From: Flavobacteriaceae bacterium
GTDB taxonomy: Bacteria; Bacteroidota; Bacteroidia; Flavobacteriales; Flavobacteriaceae
DNA: 21,610 nt
Direction of reading: 5' to 3'
Assembly (NCBI GenBank): GCA_013042255.1
Contig: JABDQK010000169.1
Span: 1-21,610, forward strand
The translations under genes and the position numbers were made by a program. Under the pieces are notes generated by a model, which was not told where the DNA came from, searched no databases, and saw only the letters and a program-made list of their open reading frames with translations. The first letter of the stretch is position 1, and the number at the start of each line of letters is the position of its first letter. Below are positions 14,382-21,610 of the stretch, piece by piece.

Positions 14382-15644
14382 CTAGTCGGGATTAATGAAG
14401 AACTGATCGTCAATTACAGTCCCATATACACAACCTTTGCCACGCTTGCCTACGTACATGCTGTTTTTGGAAGTAGATTTCAATTCCTTCTTTTCGATTT
14501 GTTGATCCCCTTCGGGATTAAAAAGGCTCAGACTTGCAACTTCACCCTCTTTGAGGGCAGCCGCTGGGATATTGAAACGATCCCGTCCCTTAGTCAGGAA
14601 TTGAATGGTCTGTTCCGTGCCGAATATTGAATTTAGTATCGCAAAAGCAGATTCAAGGCCAAGGGAGCCGTAGGCAGCCCGGTCAAATTCTATACGCTTT
14701 TCCTCAATATCAATGGGCAGGTGGTCTGTAGTTATCATGTCGATTACTCCCGTGCGTAGTCCTTTCCTAAGTGCTTCCCGATCCTTTGATGTCCTCAGTG
14801 GGGGCATAACTTTGAAATTGGTATCAAACTCCTCCAGAACTTCATCCGTAAAAAACAGATTGTGAAGCGCAACACTGCAGCTCACATTGAGACCTTTTTT
14901 CTTCGCATTGGCAATCAGGTTCACCGCTCCTGCCGTGGAAATTGTGGGGATATGCAATTTACCGCCTGTGTATTCGAGAATAAACAGGTCTCTCGAAATC
15001 TGAATTTCCTCGGCCAGTGCCGGGATTCCGCCCAGACCTAATTTGGTGGAGGTATTCCCCTCGTGTACACTTCCGTTCCCTGCGATAGAAACATCGAGGG
15101 GAAAGGAAAAGACCAGGCCGTTAAAACCCTGGGCGTACTGGAGCGCAATCTTAAGGAGATTGGAATTGGTAACCGGACTTTTAAAATCGTAAAAAGCCAC
15201 TGCACCCGATTTACTCATATCGTATAATTCAGCCAGATCGATTCCTTCACCCCCACGCGTTAAAGAGCCAATGGGATAAACCCTGGATCCCTTTTCCGCC
15301 GCTGTCTTTTTTAGAAAGATAATATCTCCGCTGGTATCCGGAACCGGATATGTATTGGGGTTTAAAAGGATATCAGTAAACCCGCTTAAGGCAGCTACCT
15401 TAACACCATTAGAGAGGGTTTCACGCTCTTCGTATCCCGGTTCACCAAAACTAACACTGCTATCGAGCCAACCTCTTGATACATGGAGGTTTGGCAGGGA
15501 AACTATCTTGGTTTTTGAATCTGTTTTTACAGTGGCCCCTATTTTTTCAATATTGCCATTTTTAATCCAGATATCCCTTACTTTCCCGTGCAATCCTTTG
15601 TTGTGTTCATCGAGGATCTTAGCCGATTTAAGGAGTATGTTCAT
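14382..15644 (-). CDS. Degenerate dihydroorotase homologue (probable pseudoenzyme)
   Basis: The 420-residue amidohydrolase-superfamily protein follows class I dihydroorotase throughout: GWLDSSVSFGEPGYEE (58-73), NPNTYPVPD (95-103), LGLGGIPALAEEIQISRDL (202-220), KLHIPTIST (229-237), TTDHLPID (305-312). All four metal-binding histidines of the active enzymes are replaced. The D-x-HVHLREPG motif reads DSSVSFGEPG, so the two His are S63 and S65 and the substrate Arg is G67. The HxED position reads SFPLD, and the second His of HxxHxS is T234. The aspartates D153 and D307 remain. It is therefore unlikely to bind the dinuclear zinc centre. Inactive homologues are known to act as structural partners of aspartate transcarbamoylase (PyrC' of Pseudomonas), a possible role. 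Its ATG overlaps the stop of the BatA-like gene (ATGA). Confidence 0.9.
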   Translation of the reverse strand: MNILLKSAKILDEHNKGLHGKVRDIWIKNGNIEKIGATVKTDSKTKIVSLPNLHVSRGWLDSSVSFGEPGYEERETLSNGVKVAALSGFTDILLNPNTYPVPDTSGDIIFLKKTAAEKGSRVYPIGSLTRGGEGIDLAELYDMSKSGAVAFYDFKSPVTNSNLLKIALQYAQGFNGLVFSFPLDVSIAGNGSVHEGNTSTKLGLGGIPALAEEIQISRDLFILEYTGGKLHIPTISTAGAVNLIANAKKKGLNVSCSVALHNLFFTDEVLEEFDTNFKVMPPLRTSKDREALRKGLRTGVIDMITTDHLPIDIEEKRIEFDRAAYGSLGLESAFAILNSIFGTEQTIQFLTKGRDRFNIPAAALKEGEVASLSLFNPEGDQQIEKKELKSTSKNSMYVGKRGKGCVYGTVIDDQFFINPD

Positions 15645-17560
15645 TTAAGTGCTTTTTGAATGATTACCTCAGCGAGAATGAAAAGCAGTGCTAAAATAAC
15701 AAACCATTTCCAAAGGCTTGTAACTGAACTCATACTTTCAATTTCCTGAAAGATTTCTGAGATTGAATTATTTACTTTAGCCGCTGCATTAAAAGATTCA
15801 CTATTCAGGTAGTTTAGCTGGCTTTCGGTCCTTTTGTGATTAAAGCTGAAAGACCTTTTTGTCTGGGCGTTTTCCAACGAATAGATACCAGGTTCGGTTG
15901 GAATTTCCTCGAACCACAACCGGGTTTTTTCACCAATCAATTGCTGTCGGGGAATAAACTCCAGCTCCTCTTTCTTTAAACTCAGAATACGATCTTCTTC
16001 CAGGACTTCAGAAATATCAACAGAATTGTTTTCTCCCAGAAGATAATAAAGTTCGGGCAGGCTTCTGCTGCGGATCGCCATGGCGTACAAGGTTGGTACA
16101 ACCAGGGGGGAACTGGTAAAGTTGGAGTTGCCCGGATCTAGTGATGCTGTAAAAACGTATAAATTATCCCTGCTCGCCAAAAACGGTTGCTCATTGGCAT
16201 ACCTCAATATGTCACTCCATCTCCCATTTAGCCTGTAGTGCTCCTGAACCTTGGGATAATCAAAATTATCTACCCGTTCTTCAAAAACGTCTGAGTACAA
16301 GGGATGTGCGTAATTAATTCCAGTTATTTCGACGGAGGTTTCGTTCTTATTTCCGAAGGAAAGCCCATATGAATTTAAAAGAAGATTGAATTCTGAAATG
16401 TTCATGTTTACGGGAGGGATCAGCAGTAAACTCCCTCCTTCTTTAATAAATTCCCTCAGCGATTCTGTCATGGCAGGAGGTAGTCTGGGAACTTGATTGA
16501 GAATGACAAGATCTTGTTCGTTAAGAGAAGCGATGCCCTGATCCAGGGAACGTATATTCCTGAATTCGGTTAGATCATCGCCGAATAATCTGTTGAGAAA
16601 TACACTTTCTGACTCCCCCACGGCCAGCACCTTGATCTTTTCCCGTGTATTGATGGTAAAATACAATTCATTGTCATATTCCAGTCCGGTATCGGATAGA
16701 CTTACCACTCCCTCAATGAATTGTCTGCCTGGCAAAGAGAACACCAGTTCTGAACTTTCGGAAGGACTGTAGGTCACGGCCGATTTTGCTATCAGATCGC
16801 TGCGATTGTAAAGAGATACCGGGGTAGAACCAAATTCGGTATTTGCTGAAACTTTTATGACCAGCTCATTATCTGAAGCAGAAGTAGTCTTTATATAGGC
16901 CGAATCAATTGCAATATTCCGGAGTTCTTCAGATCGGATGGGCACATAGATCAATTCCGTTTCCTCCGAAACGGTCACGGAATCACTTTCCATCGATTTC
17001 TGAAAATCTGAAATAAGAATGAGTTTTTTTAGTATGTCTTCGCGCTGATTGAAGAACGTCTGTCCTTTTAATATGATTTCCCTTAGAGTCAGCTGATTAG
17101 AAGCATAAGGTAATTGTAGCATGGAGTTTCGTATTTCTCCAAGAGTAACTTCCCTGAATTCGGAATCATTGGTAAACAAAGAAAAGGAAACATCCTCGGG
17201 GATAGCAGTGATAAGATCCTGTACAGCATTTTCCAGAAGGGAATTGTTGTCCTGTCTGGCCTGCATACTAAAGGAATTGTCGAGGTAAATTGTTATCTCC
17301 TGTTCTTTGAAAGCCGTCGGATTTGCGATAAAAGGCTGAGCAAATGCAATGATCAAAGCCGTGAAAAGAGCCATCCGGGTAAGCAAGAGGAGCCACCTTT
17401 TGAGGGTCTGACTTTTCTGAGACTTTGCCTGAACCCGTTGCAACAACCTCACATTGGTAAATGGGGTAGGCTTAAACCTTCGAAGCTGTAATAGATGAAT
17501 TAGAATAGGGATGAGGAGAAGCCAGAGCGACCAGAGGAGTTGCGGGTATTTAAACAGCAT
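15641..17560 (-). CDS. BatA-domain / vWA membrane protein
   Basis: Of 639 residues, the N-terminal BatA (aerotolerance-type) domain carries two membrane helices: YPQLLWSLWLLLIPILIHLL (5-24) and about 56-77. The motif LRRFKPTPFTNVRLL (26-40) links them. A von Willebrand A domain follows from about 87, with the metal site DNSFS (D94, S96, S98) intact. The long middle part is predicted extracytoplasmic with a glutamine-amidotransferase-like fold (LVILNQVPRLPP and GGSLLLIPP), and a last helix (about 617-634) ends in a basic tail. Such proteins are inner-membrane scaffolds that often work with MoxR ATPases, but none is in the window. It is the first gene of a four-gene operon and has a -7 element at 17578-17585. 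Confidence 0.9.
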   Translation of the reverse strand: MLFKYPQLLWSLWLLLIPILIHLLQLRRFKPTPFTNVRLLQRVQAKSQKSQTLKRWLLLLTRMALFTALIIAFAQPFIANPTAFKEQEITIYLDNSFSMQARQDNNSLLENAVQDLITAIPEDVSFSLFTNDSEFREVTLGEIRNSMLQLPYASNQLTLREIILKGQTFFNQREDILKKLILISDFQKSMESDSVTVSEETELIYVPIRSEELRNIAIDSAYIKTTSASDNELVIKVSANTEFGSTPVSLYNRSDLIAKSAVTYSPSESSELVFSLPGRQFIEGVVSLSDTGLEYDNELYFTINTREKIKVLAVGESESVFLNRLFGDDLTEFRNIRSLDQGIASLNEQDLVILNQVPRLPPAMTESLREFIKEGGSLLLIPPVNMNISEFNLLLNSYGLSFGNKNETSVEITGINYAHPLYSDVFEERVDNFDYPKVQEHYRLNGRWSDILRYANEQPFLASRDNLYVFTASLDPGNSNFTSSPLVVPTLYAMAIRSRSLPELYYLLGENNSVDISEVLEEDRILSLKKEELEFIPRQQLIGEKTRLWFEEIPTEPGIYSLENAQTKRSFSFNHKRTESQLNYLNSESFNAAAKVNNSISEIFQEIESMSSVTSLWKWFVILALLFILAEVIIQKALK

Positions 17561-17577
17561 GTCCTGAAATCATTTAG

Positions 17578-17585
17578 CAAATATA
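17578..17585 (-). promoter_or_regulatory. -7 element of the BatA operon
   Basis: TATATTTG on the minus strand is an exact TAnnTTTG match 17 bases before the ATG at 17560. It lies in the 90-base gap after the GT2 gene and supports a separate transcript for the BatA-like, dihydroorotase-like, DUF4870-type and esterase genes. Confidence 0.5.
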
Positions 17586-17650
17586 ATCAAAGATTTTCAG
17601 CAATCTTGGTGTGTATCCAGGATAGTATAAGAATTTTAAACAAAAAGAGC

Positions 17651-18661
17651 TTAACAGAAAAAGTAATAGTCTCTCATCTCTGTCATCGATCTGGCATCAA
17701 GATAGCTTCTTATCTGTTTTTGCGCTCTTGCATTGGCGACCGTGATAATACTCTGTGGTGTTTCAACCCAGTTCAACTTATCTTCATAAGGTCTCAGGGG
17801 CTGGCCATATATTTTCTTCCCGGTCTTTTTGGGGTTATCACAAACCCAGTGAAATTCAGTATCGTTTTCCAGAAGTAATTTAGCTACGGTTTTACCCTTG
17901 TTTCCGGCCCCCCAGAGAAGTAAGGGCCGCATCTTATCCCGATCATGTCTCAGGAAGTAATGAATTTTGATTTGCAGAAAGGTATTGTTAGCATAATTAG
18001 GGCTGGTACGGGAAGTACGGGTAGAATAATCCCTCCAAAGATGTAATACCTTTTCCGAGGGAAGACATTTTAATCCCGCTTCATACATTCGAAAAGCAAG
18101 GTCGTAGTCTTCCGGATATCTGTTCGCATCAAATGCACCACAACTTTCGAGGTCTTCTTTATATACCATCCAGCAGGGGGAGGGGATTACACATTCCTTG
18201 TATCGTTCTTTAAAGTTCGAGCCTCCACGTGTAAGCCTATTTAACCAGTTTTCATACTTTTTATATCCCTCGCTGATTCCCTTTGCCGAAAAATACCTAA
18301 CCAGACCGAGGGAAATATGACCCCTGCCGGATTCCTGTAATGCTCCAAGCATGATCGATATTTTCCCCGGTACCATAACATCATCCGAATCCATTCTGGT
18401 AACCACGGAGCCTGATGAAGCTTTAAAAGCAGTTCTCAGGGCCACAATGATACCCCTACCTTTATTTTTCAACACTTTGATTCTGGGATCAGATTTTTGA
18501 TACTCTGAGATCAAAGTGTAACTAGAGTCCTGAGAATGATCATCAACCGCAATGAGTTCCCAAAAAGGATAATCCTGAGCGAGTATTGAATCAAGGCACT
18601 CCCGCAAATAGACTTCGGTATTCCTGAAAGGCATCAGGATACTTACTTTCTCATTAGTCAT
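17651..18661 (-). CDS. Glycosyltransferase family 2 with C-terminal Rossmann-like domain
   Basis: Residues 5-230 are a GT-A domain: VSILMPFRNTEVYLRECLDSIL (6-27), ELIAVDDHSQDSS (35-47), and the metal/nucleotide motif MDSDD (90-94). The later motif YPEDYDLAFRM (182-192) is typical of the acceptor/catalytic base region. Residues about 244-336 form an added domain, LLLWGAGNKGKTVAKLLL (247-264), then a CDNPKKTGKKIYGQPL strand-turn (274-289). This resembles the NAD-binding-like domains found at the end of C-methyltransferases and in PglD-type acyltransferases. The product should be a sugar transferred to a lipid-linked or envelope glycan. The gene is monocistronic or co-transcribed with the SGNH gene upstream (87-base gap). 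Donor and acceptor are unknown. Confidence 0.87.
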   Translation of the reverse strand: MTNEKVSILMPFRNTEVYLRECLDSILAQDYPFWELIAVDDHSQDSSYTLISEYQKSDPRIKVLKNKGRGIIVALRTAFKASSGSVVTRMDSDDVMVPGKISIMLGALQESGRGHISLGLVRYFSAKGISEGYKKYENWLNRLTRGGSNFKERYKECVIPSPCWMVYKEDLESCGAFDANRYPEDYDLAFRMYEAGLKCLPSEKVLHLWRDYSTRTSRTSPNYANNTFLQIKIHYFLRHDRDKMRPLLLWGAGNKGKTVAKLLLENDTEFHWVCDNPKKTGKKIYGQPLRPYEDKLNWVETPQSIITVANARAQKQIRSYLDARSMTEMRDYYFFC

Positions 18662-18748
18662 GGAAACTTTCTTTTATCAGGGAGGATAAACTGCACAAAT
18701 AGGTATATAGCTATGATTTTGAGATTAAATGACTCGATGGTTGATTTT

Positions 18749-19435
18749 TTAGGGCGATTCGTCCAAAGCTTTCTTTATGGCCTTTTCTGCAAGAGGAGCC
18801 ATAATTTCATATCCTTTTTTTGTGGGGTGTACCCCGTCATTTGCCAGGTCTGGATCCAATCCCTGTTTCCCATTTACCATAGCACTAAAGTAATCGAGAT
18901 AAATAGCTCCCTGTTTATCTGCGTATTCTTTGATCATAGCATTGAGCTTTGGTATTTTTATATCAGGTCGTAACCCAGGTCTCCAGGAATAGTCGGAGGC
19001 CGGAAGGACTGAACAGAGTATAACGGCAATATTATTCGATTGTGCGAGTTCGGTCATGGATTTCAGATTTGCGAGCGTCTCATCAAGTGTCATGGGCCCT
19101 GTATTTCCTGCGATATCGTTGGTTCCGGCCAGAATGAGCACAACACGTGGTTTTAGATCGATCACATCCTGTCTGAATCGAACAAGCATCTGAGGGGTTG
19201 TTTGCCCGCCTATTCCTCTATTGATATAGGGCTTGTCCCTGAAGAATGAAGGTTGTGTATGTAACCATCCAATCGTAATCGAATTTCCAAAGAATACAAT
19301 ACGGTTTTCCATAGTCATTTTCTGTGCCAATTTTTTATTGTCTTCCCGATATACATCCAACTGAGCCCAGTCCTGAGCGATTGATCTGGCAGGTACGAAT
19401 ACTAAAAAAAATAGGAAAAAAGCTAATTTGTTCAT
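18749..19435 (-). CDS. Secreted SGNH/GDSL hydrolase
   Basis: This esterase-fold protein has all four blocks: FFGNSITIG with nucleophile S52, GIGGQT (74-79), LAGTNDI with N106, and NDGVHP with D200 and H203. It resembles the platelet-activating-factor acetylhydrolase-like subgroup, so a carbohydrate or acyl-ester deacetylase role is plausible. The ATG at 19435 gives a clean signal peptide (MNKLAFFLFFLVFVPARSIA, cut near residue 20) and 228 residues. The longer frame starting at 19492 begins directly at the T-run of the upstream gene's terminator and covers a promoter-like element, so it is rejected. The substrate cannot be told from the sequence; a surface glycan acetyl group would suit the neighbouring GT2. 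Confidence 0.88.
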   Translation of the reverse strand: MNKLAFFLFFLVFVPARSIAQDWAQLDVYREDNKKLAQKMTMENRIVFFGNSITIGWLHTQPSFFRDKPYINRGIGGQTTPQMLVRFRQDVIDLKPRVVLILAGTNDIAGNTGPMTLDETLANLKSMTELAQSNNIAVILCSVLPASDYSWRPGLRPDIKIPKLNAMIKEYADKQGAIYLDYFSAMVNGKQGLDPDLANDGVHPTKKGYEIMAPLAEKAIKKALDESP

Positions 19436-19461
19436 CTGAAGCAGCAGTCTGGTTAAAAGCC

Positions 19462-19469
19462 AAAAGATA
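19462..19469 (-). promoter_or_regulatory. Possible -7 element of the SGNH hydrolase gene
   Basis: TATCTTTT (followed by G) on the minus strand is one base off TAnnTTTG, 26 bases before the ATG at 19435. It lies between the upstream terminator and the chosen start. Confidence 0.35.
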
Positions 19470-19492
19470 ATAAATAGGTGGCCGATCTCCAT

Positions 19493-19523
19493 AAAAAAAC
19501 CCTGCCTTTATTTGGCAGGGTTT
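19493..19523 (-). terminator. Terminator of the lipoprotein gene
   Basis: On the minus strand, AAACCCTGCC (from 19523) pairs with GGCAGGGTTT (ending 19497) over 10 bp around a 7-base loop, then runs into a T-tract to 19493. It lies 21 bases after the stop of the gene ending at 19545. Confidence 0.85.
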
Positions 19524-19544
19524 AGCTTTTATGTGGTTGGACTC

Positions 19545-20405
19545 TTATTCACAGGCAACGTCGTCGCCATTTGCATCCCAGCAATGCCACATTTCATCTT
19601 CGAAATATGCCAGAGCCCGTACGCGTCCTTCATAAGTGCTTCTGCTCCATTCTATATCAACGTCTACAAATGCCTGAAGATTGGCGTCGTATACATTTGC
19701 GTTAAAGTATGCATCGTAGTACGCATCCTGTAATCCGTATTCCAGATAACTGTTTCTAAACAGATCATCATTACCCTGGTCGTCTAGCTCCCTTACCCAG
19801 GTGTAGCGGATACTTCCGATTTCTTCACCCGACTTTTCCCAGTCGATACGCAACATAGCATCAGGTCGTTCTGGTCCCTGATTTAGGATCCAGAATCCGC
19901 TGTTTCCATCGATAGCAGAGCTACCAGAGAACCATAAGAATTCATCGAATCCTTCTATTCCTTCTTTGGTGATATACATCTCCCATAATACGGCATCTGC
20001 AGTGAGTTGCCCGGTAAGACGTGCAGTATATTCACTGGTGAATCCGTCAACGCTATAAGTCCATTGCCAGGTATCTTCCGATATTTTTTCGGGAGTTTGT
20101 GTAAAAGCAGCCTGAAATGAGGCTACTGGAACTGCGAGAGTAGAATACAAGGCAGAGCTCCATACACCCACTACTACCCGGGAGAAAACCCAGTTTCCAT
20201 TGGGGGCCTTGTTATCGTAGACCAGATTGGCCGATTTGCCTGAGTTTCCGTCTTCTTCAAACGCTTCAAAATCAAAGGCCATCGACTCAGACGGCGGAAG
20301 ATCAGGAGATAGGGACTGCTCGGGCGTGTCTGATGATTTTTCACAAGACACTGCAATAAGGGCGATCATACTAAGGATCAATCCTGTAAATTTCAATTTT
20401 TTCAT
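19545..20405 (-). CDS. Lipoprotein of unknown function
   Basis: The 286-residue protein starts MKKLKFTGLILSMIALIAVSC, a lipoprotein signal peptide with lipobox AVSC and the lipidated Cys at 21. The next residues EKSSDTPEQ are acidic and Ser-rich, as often seen in surface-exported lipoproteins of Bacteroidota. The mature part is acidic and rich in Trp, Tyr and Phe. Blocks such as NWVFSRVVVGVWSSAL (about 73-88) and DTWQWTYSVDGFTSEYTARLTGQL (about 116-139) suggest a beta-sandwich or barrel-like fold. It ends HCWDANGDDVACE with two Cys that could form a disulfide. No known family was recognised. It is monocistronic with its own terminator; the promoter is unclear. Confidence 0.82.
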   Translation of the reverse strand: MKKLKFTGLILSMIALIAVSCEKSSDTPEQSLSPDLPPSESMAFDFEAFEEDGNSGKSANLVYDNKAPNGNWVFSRVVVGVWSSALYSTLAVPVASFQAAFTQTPEKISEDTWQWTYSVDGFTSEYTARLTGQLTADAVLWEMYITKEGIEGFDEFLWFSGSSAIDGNSGFWILNQGPERPDAMLRIDWEKSGEEIGSIRYTWVRELDDQGNDDLFRNSYLEYGLQDAYYDAYFNANVYDANLQAFVDVDIEWSRSTYEGRVRALAYFEDEMWHCWDANGDDVACE

Positions 20406-20584
20406 GGGGTATTTTTTATCCAGATTATACGTACGCTATAACGTTCATATATTGATAAAAGTATACGCCAGGAAGGGTTTTCTACTTAATTTACAATATG
20501 CATGAAGCCTTAAGCATTTCCTAGCCATCCTTGTGGTTATTACAGGGAAGAACCATGTCCTGAGCTAAAATGATCGAAAAAGTA

Positions 20585-21610
20585 TCAATATTTAGCACTT
20601 TCCCCATTGGCCTGGGTTTGCAGGATAAATGCCCTGATGTCTTCGTTTGCCTGCCTTAGGTCTTCTCTTCTGAGATACATCATATGGCCACTGCGGTATC
20701 CCTTAAACTGAAAGCGATCTTTCATTCTTCCACTGGGATCTACCTGCCACATGGTGTATTTTGCATTAAAATAGGTGGTGGCACCATCGTAATAACCACT
20801 TTGGATGAGGACGTTTAGATAAGGATTCTGAGCCATTGCCTGTCTGAGATTTTCACGGGTGTTATCATCATCGTTATCCCATGGCCTTACGGGTCCGAAC
20901 ATATTGTATTTAACATCTGTCTTAAAGTTAAGTTCTTCCTGTAAATAGTAATTAATGGCAGGGGTAAAGCTGTGCAGCCAGGAAGTGATTTCCGAGTTAT
21001 AATCCGGTCTTTCACCGGCAATTTGCCGGTCAATTCCCAAATACCGGCTATCTAATCTTCCTACCGTATATCCACGGTCTCTTAATAGCGCTTTCCAGAA
21101 GTAAGAGGTAGGAATTGAAAGGTTACGAGACAGGATTTCGTCTTTACTAAGCCCCGAATAATAGGCAACTCGTTCTGCCACCTGATTTCGTTCTGCCTCG
21201 CTGATGAATCCTCCTTTGGCCAGGGCAGGTATCAGCGTATTGATCGTATATTCTTCTGATTCGGGTAGGATATCTAATAGATCTTTACTTTGGAGAGCTG
21301 CAGGCAGTGCCTTGTGATGCCAGGCGGCCGCAGTGTAATAGGGGAGGTTTAACGCTTCACTTACCGGTCCGCCTACCCGGATGACTTTATAATCGGCCGG
21401 ACTCACCATAATTACCCCGTTGAGGTACATCCACTGTTGATTCTGGAGGGCAAGGGACAGACCCATTACTCTTGTGCCCCCGTAACTTTCCCCTACAATA
21501 TATTTTGGGGATCTCCATCGATTATGCCTGGTGACAAAGGTGTTGAGCCACTCCGCCAGGTATTTGATATCTGCATTGATCCCAAAGAATTTGCTGCGGT
21601 CGACTTCCTT
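20585..21610 (-). CDS. S10 family serine carboxypeptidase, 3' part (5' end outside window)
   Basis: The frame runs open to the window edge, adding 48 codons upstream of the internal ATG at 21466, so 341 residues are visible. The active-site motif GESYGG lies just inside the edge (Ser codon at 21485-21487), which identifies a serine carboxypeptidase of family S10. Downstream are the late Asp region IQSGYYDGATTYF and the catalytic His region GYRSGHMMYL, in the normal order. The family removes C-terminal residues from peptides, usually in the periplasm or outside the cell; the signal peptide would lie outside the window. No strong terminator is seen after the stop. Starting the gene at 21466 would cut off the nucleophile and is wrong. 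Confidence 0.93.
   Translation of the reverse strand, partial: KEVDRSKFFGINADIKYLAEWLNTFVTRHNRWRSPKYIVGESYGGTRVMGLSLALQNQQWMYLNGVIMVSPADYKVIRVGGPVSEALNLPYYTAAAWHHKALPAALQSKDLLDILPESEEYTINTLIPALAKGGFISEAERNQVAERVAYYSGLSKDEILSRNLSIPTSYFWKALLRDRGYTVGRLDSRYLGIDRQIAGERPDYNSEITSWLHSFTPAINYYLQEELNFKTDVKYNMFGPVRPWDNDDDNTRENLRQAMAQNPYLNVLIQSGYYDGATTYFNAKYTMWQVDPSGRMKDRFQFKGYRSGHMMYLRREDLRQANEDIRAFILQTQANGESAKY

Noticed and set aside
19436..19492. 19-residue upstream extension of the SGNH hydrolase
   Set aside because: It begins directly at the T-run of the preceding terminator and hides the normal signal peptide start at 19435.
21466..21466. ATG at 21466 as the start of the S10 peptidase
   Set aside because: The frame continues to the window edge and the upstream codons encode the GESYGG nucleophile motif, so the gene is truncated by the window.

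Overview
The window looks like a chromosomal segment of a marine-type member of the Flavobacteriaceae (Bacteroidota). The evidence is the gene families (BatA-type vWA membrane protein, Flavobacteria-style ECF sigma factors, bacterial S10 carboxypeptidase), the weak or absent Shine-Dalgarno sequences, and repeated exact matches to the Bacteroidota -7 promoter element TAnnTTTG a short distance upstream of starts. No rRNA, tRNA, IS element, phage gene or CRISPR array was seen. Most genes are housekeeping or cell-envelope genes; the accessory-looking parts are the glycan genes at the left edge and the low-complexity secreted protein next to them.

Layout. (1) 1-2830, plus strand: the end of a surface-polysaccharide cluster, with the tail of a membrane protein, a GT4 glycosyltransferase and a Wzx-like flippase, all overlapping by a few bases. 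(2) 2935-7211, minus strand: a secreted Arg/Ser/Asn-rich protein with 39-bp tandem repeats behind a sigma-54-like promoter, then uvrA. (3) 7307-9401, plus strand: two consecutive copies of a two-gene cassette, each an ECF sigma factor followed by a 47-codon gene, each copy closed by its own terminator. (4) 9387-10533: cysteine-free endonuclease III (minus) and a Bcp-type peroxiredoxin (plus), divergent. (5) 10579-13385: a large conserved protein of unknown function (minus), divergent from an MBL-fold hydrolase and a membrane-anchored coiled-coil protein (plus). (6) 13382-17560, minus strand: a tight operon of BatA-like protein, degenerate dihydroorotase, DUF4870-type membrane protein and an alpha/beta-hydrolase esterase. 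(7) 17651-21610, minus strand: GT2 glycosyltransferase with an extra C-terminal domain, SGNH hydrolase, a lipoprotein, and the 3' part of an S10 serine carboxypeptidase that runs off the window.

Best candidate for something undescribed: the duplicated sigma/small-protein cassette at 7455-9371. The two sigma factors are about three quarters identical by eye, without gaps. The two downstream genes are exactly the same length and share the start ME[KQ]IYS, a core resembling ET(I)xFLLxYSK, and the end LN. The spacers in front of the two small genes also share a conserved block containing a GTTAT-N6-RTAAC inverted repeat. The small proteins do not look like classical membrane or zinc anti-sigma factors. 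The second notable item is a dihydroorotase homologue that has lost all four metal-binding histidines while keeping the fold-defining sequence; it is translationally coupled to the BatA-like gene.
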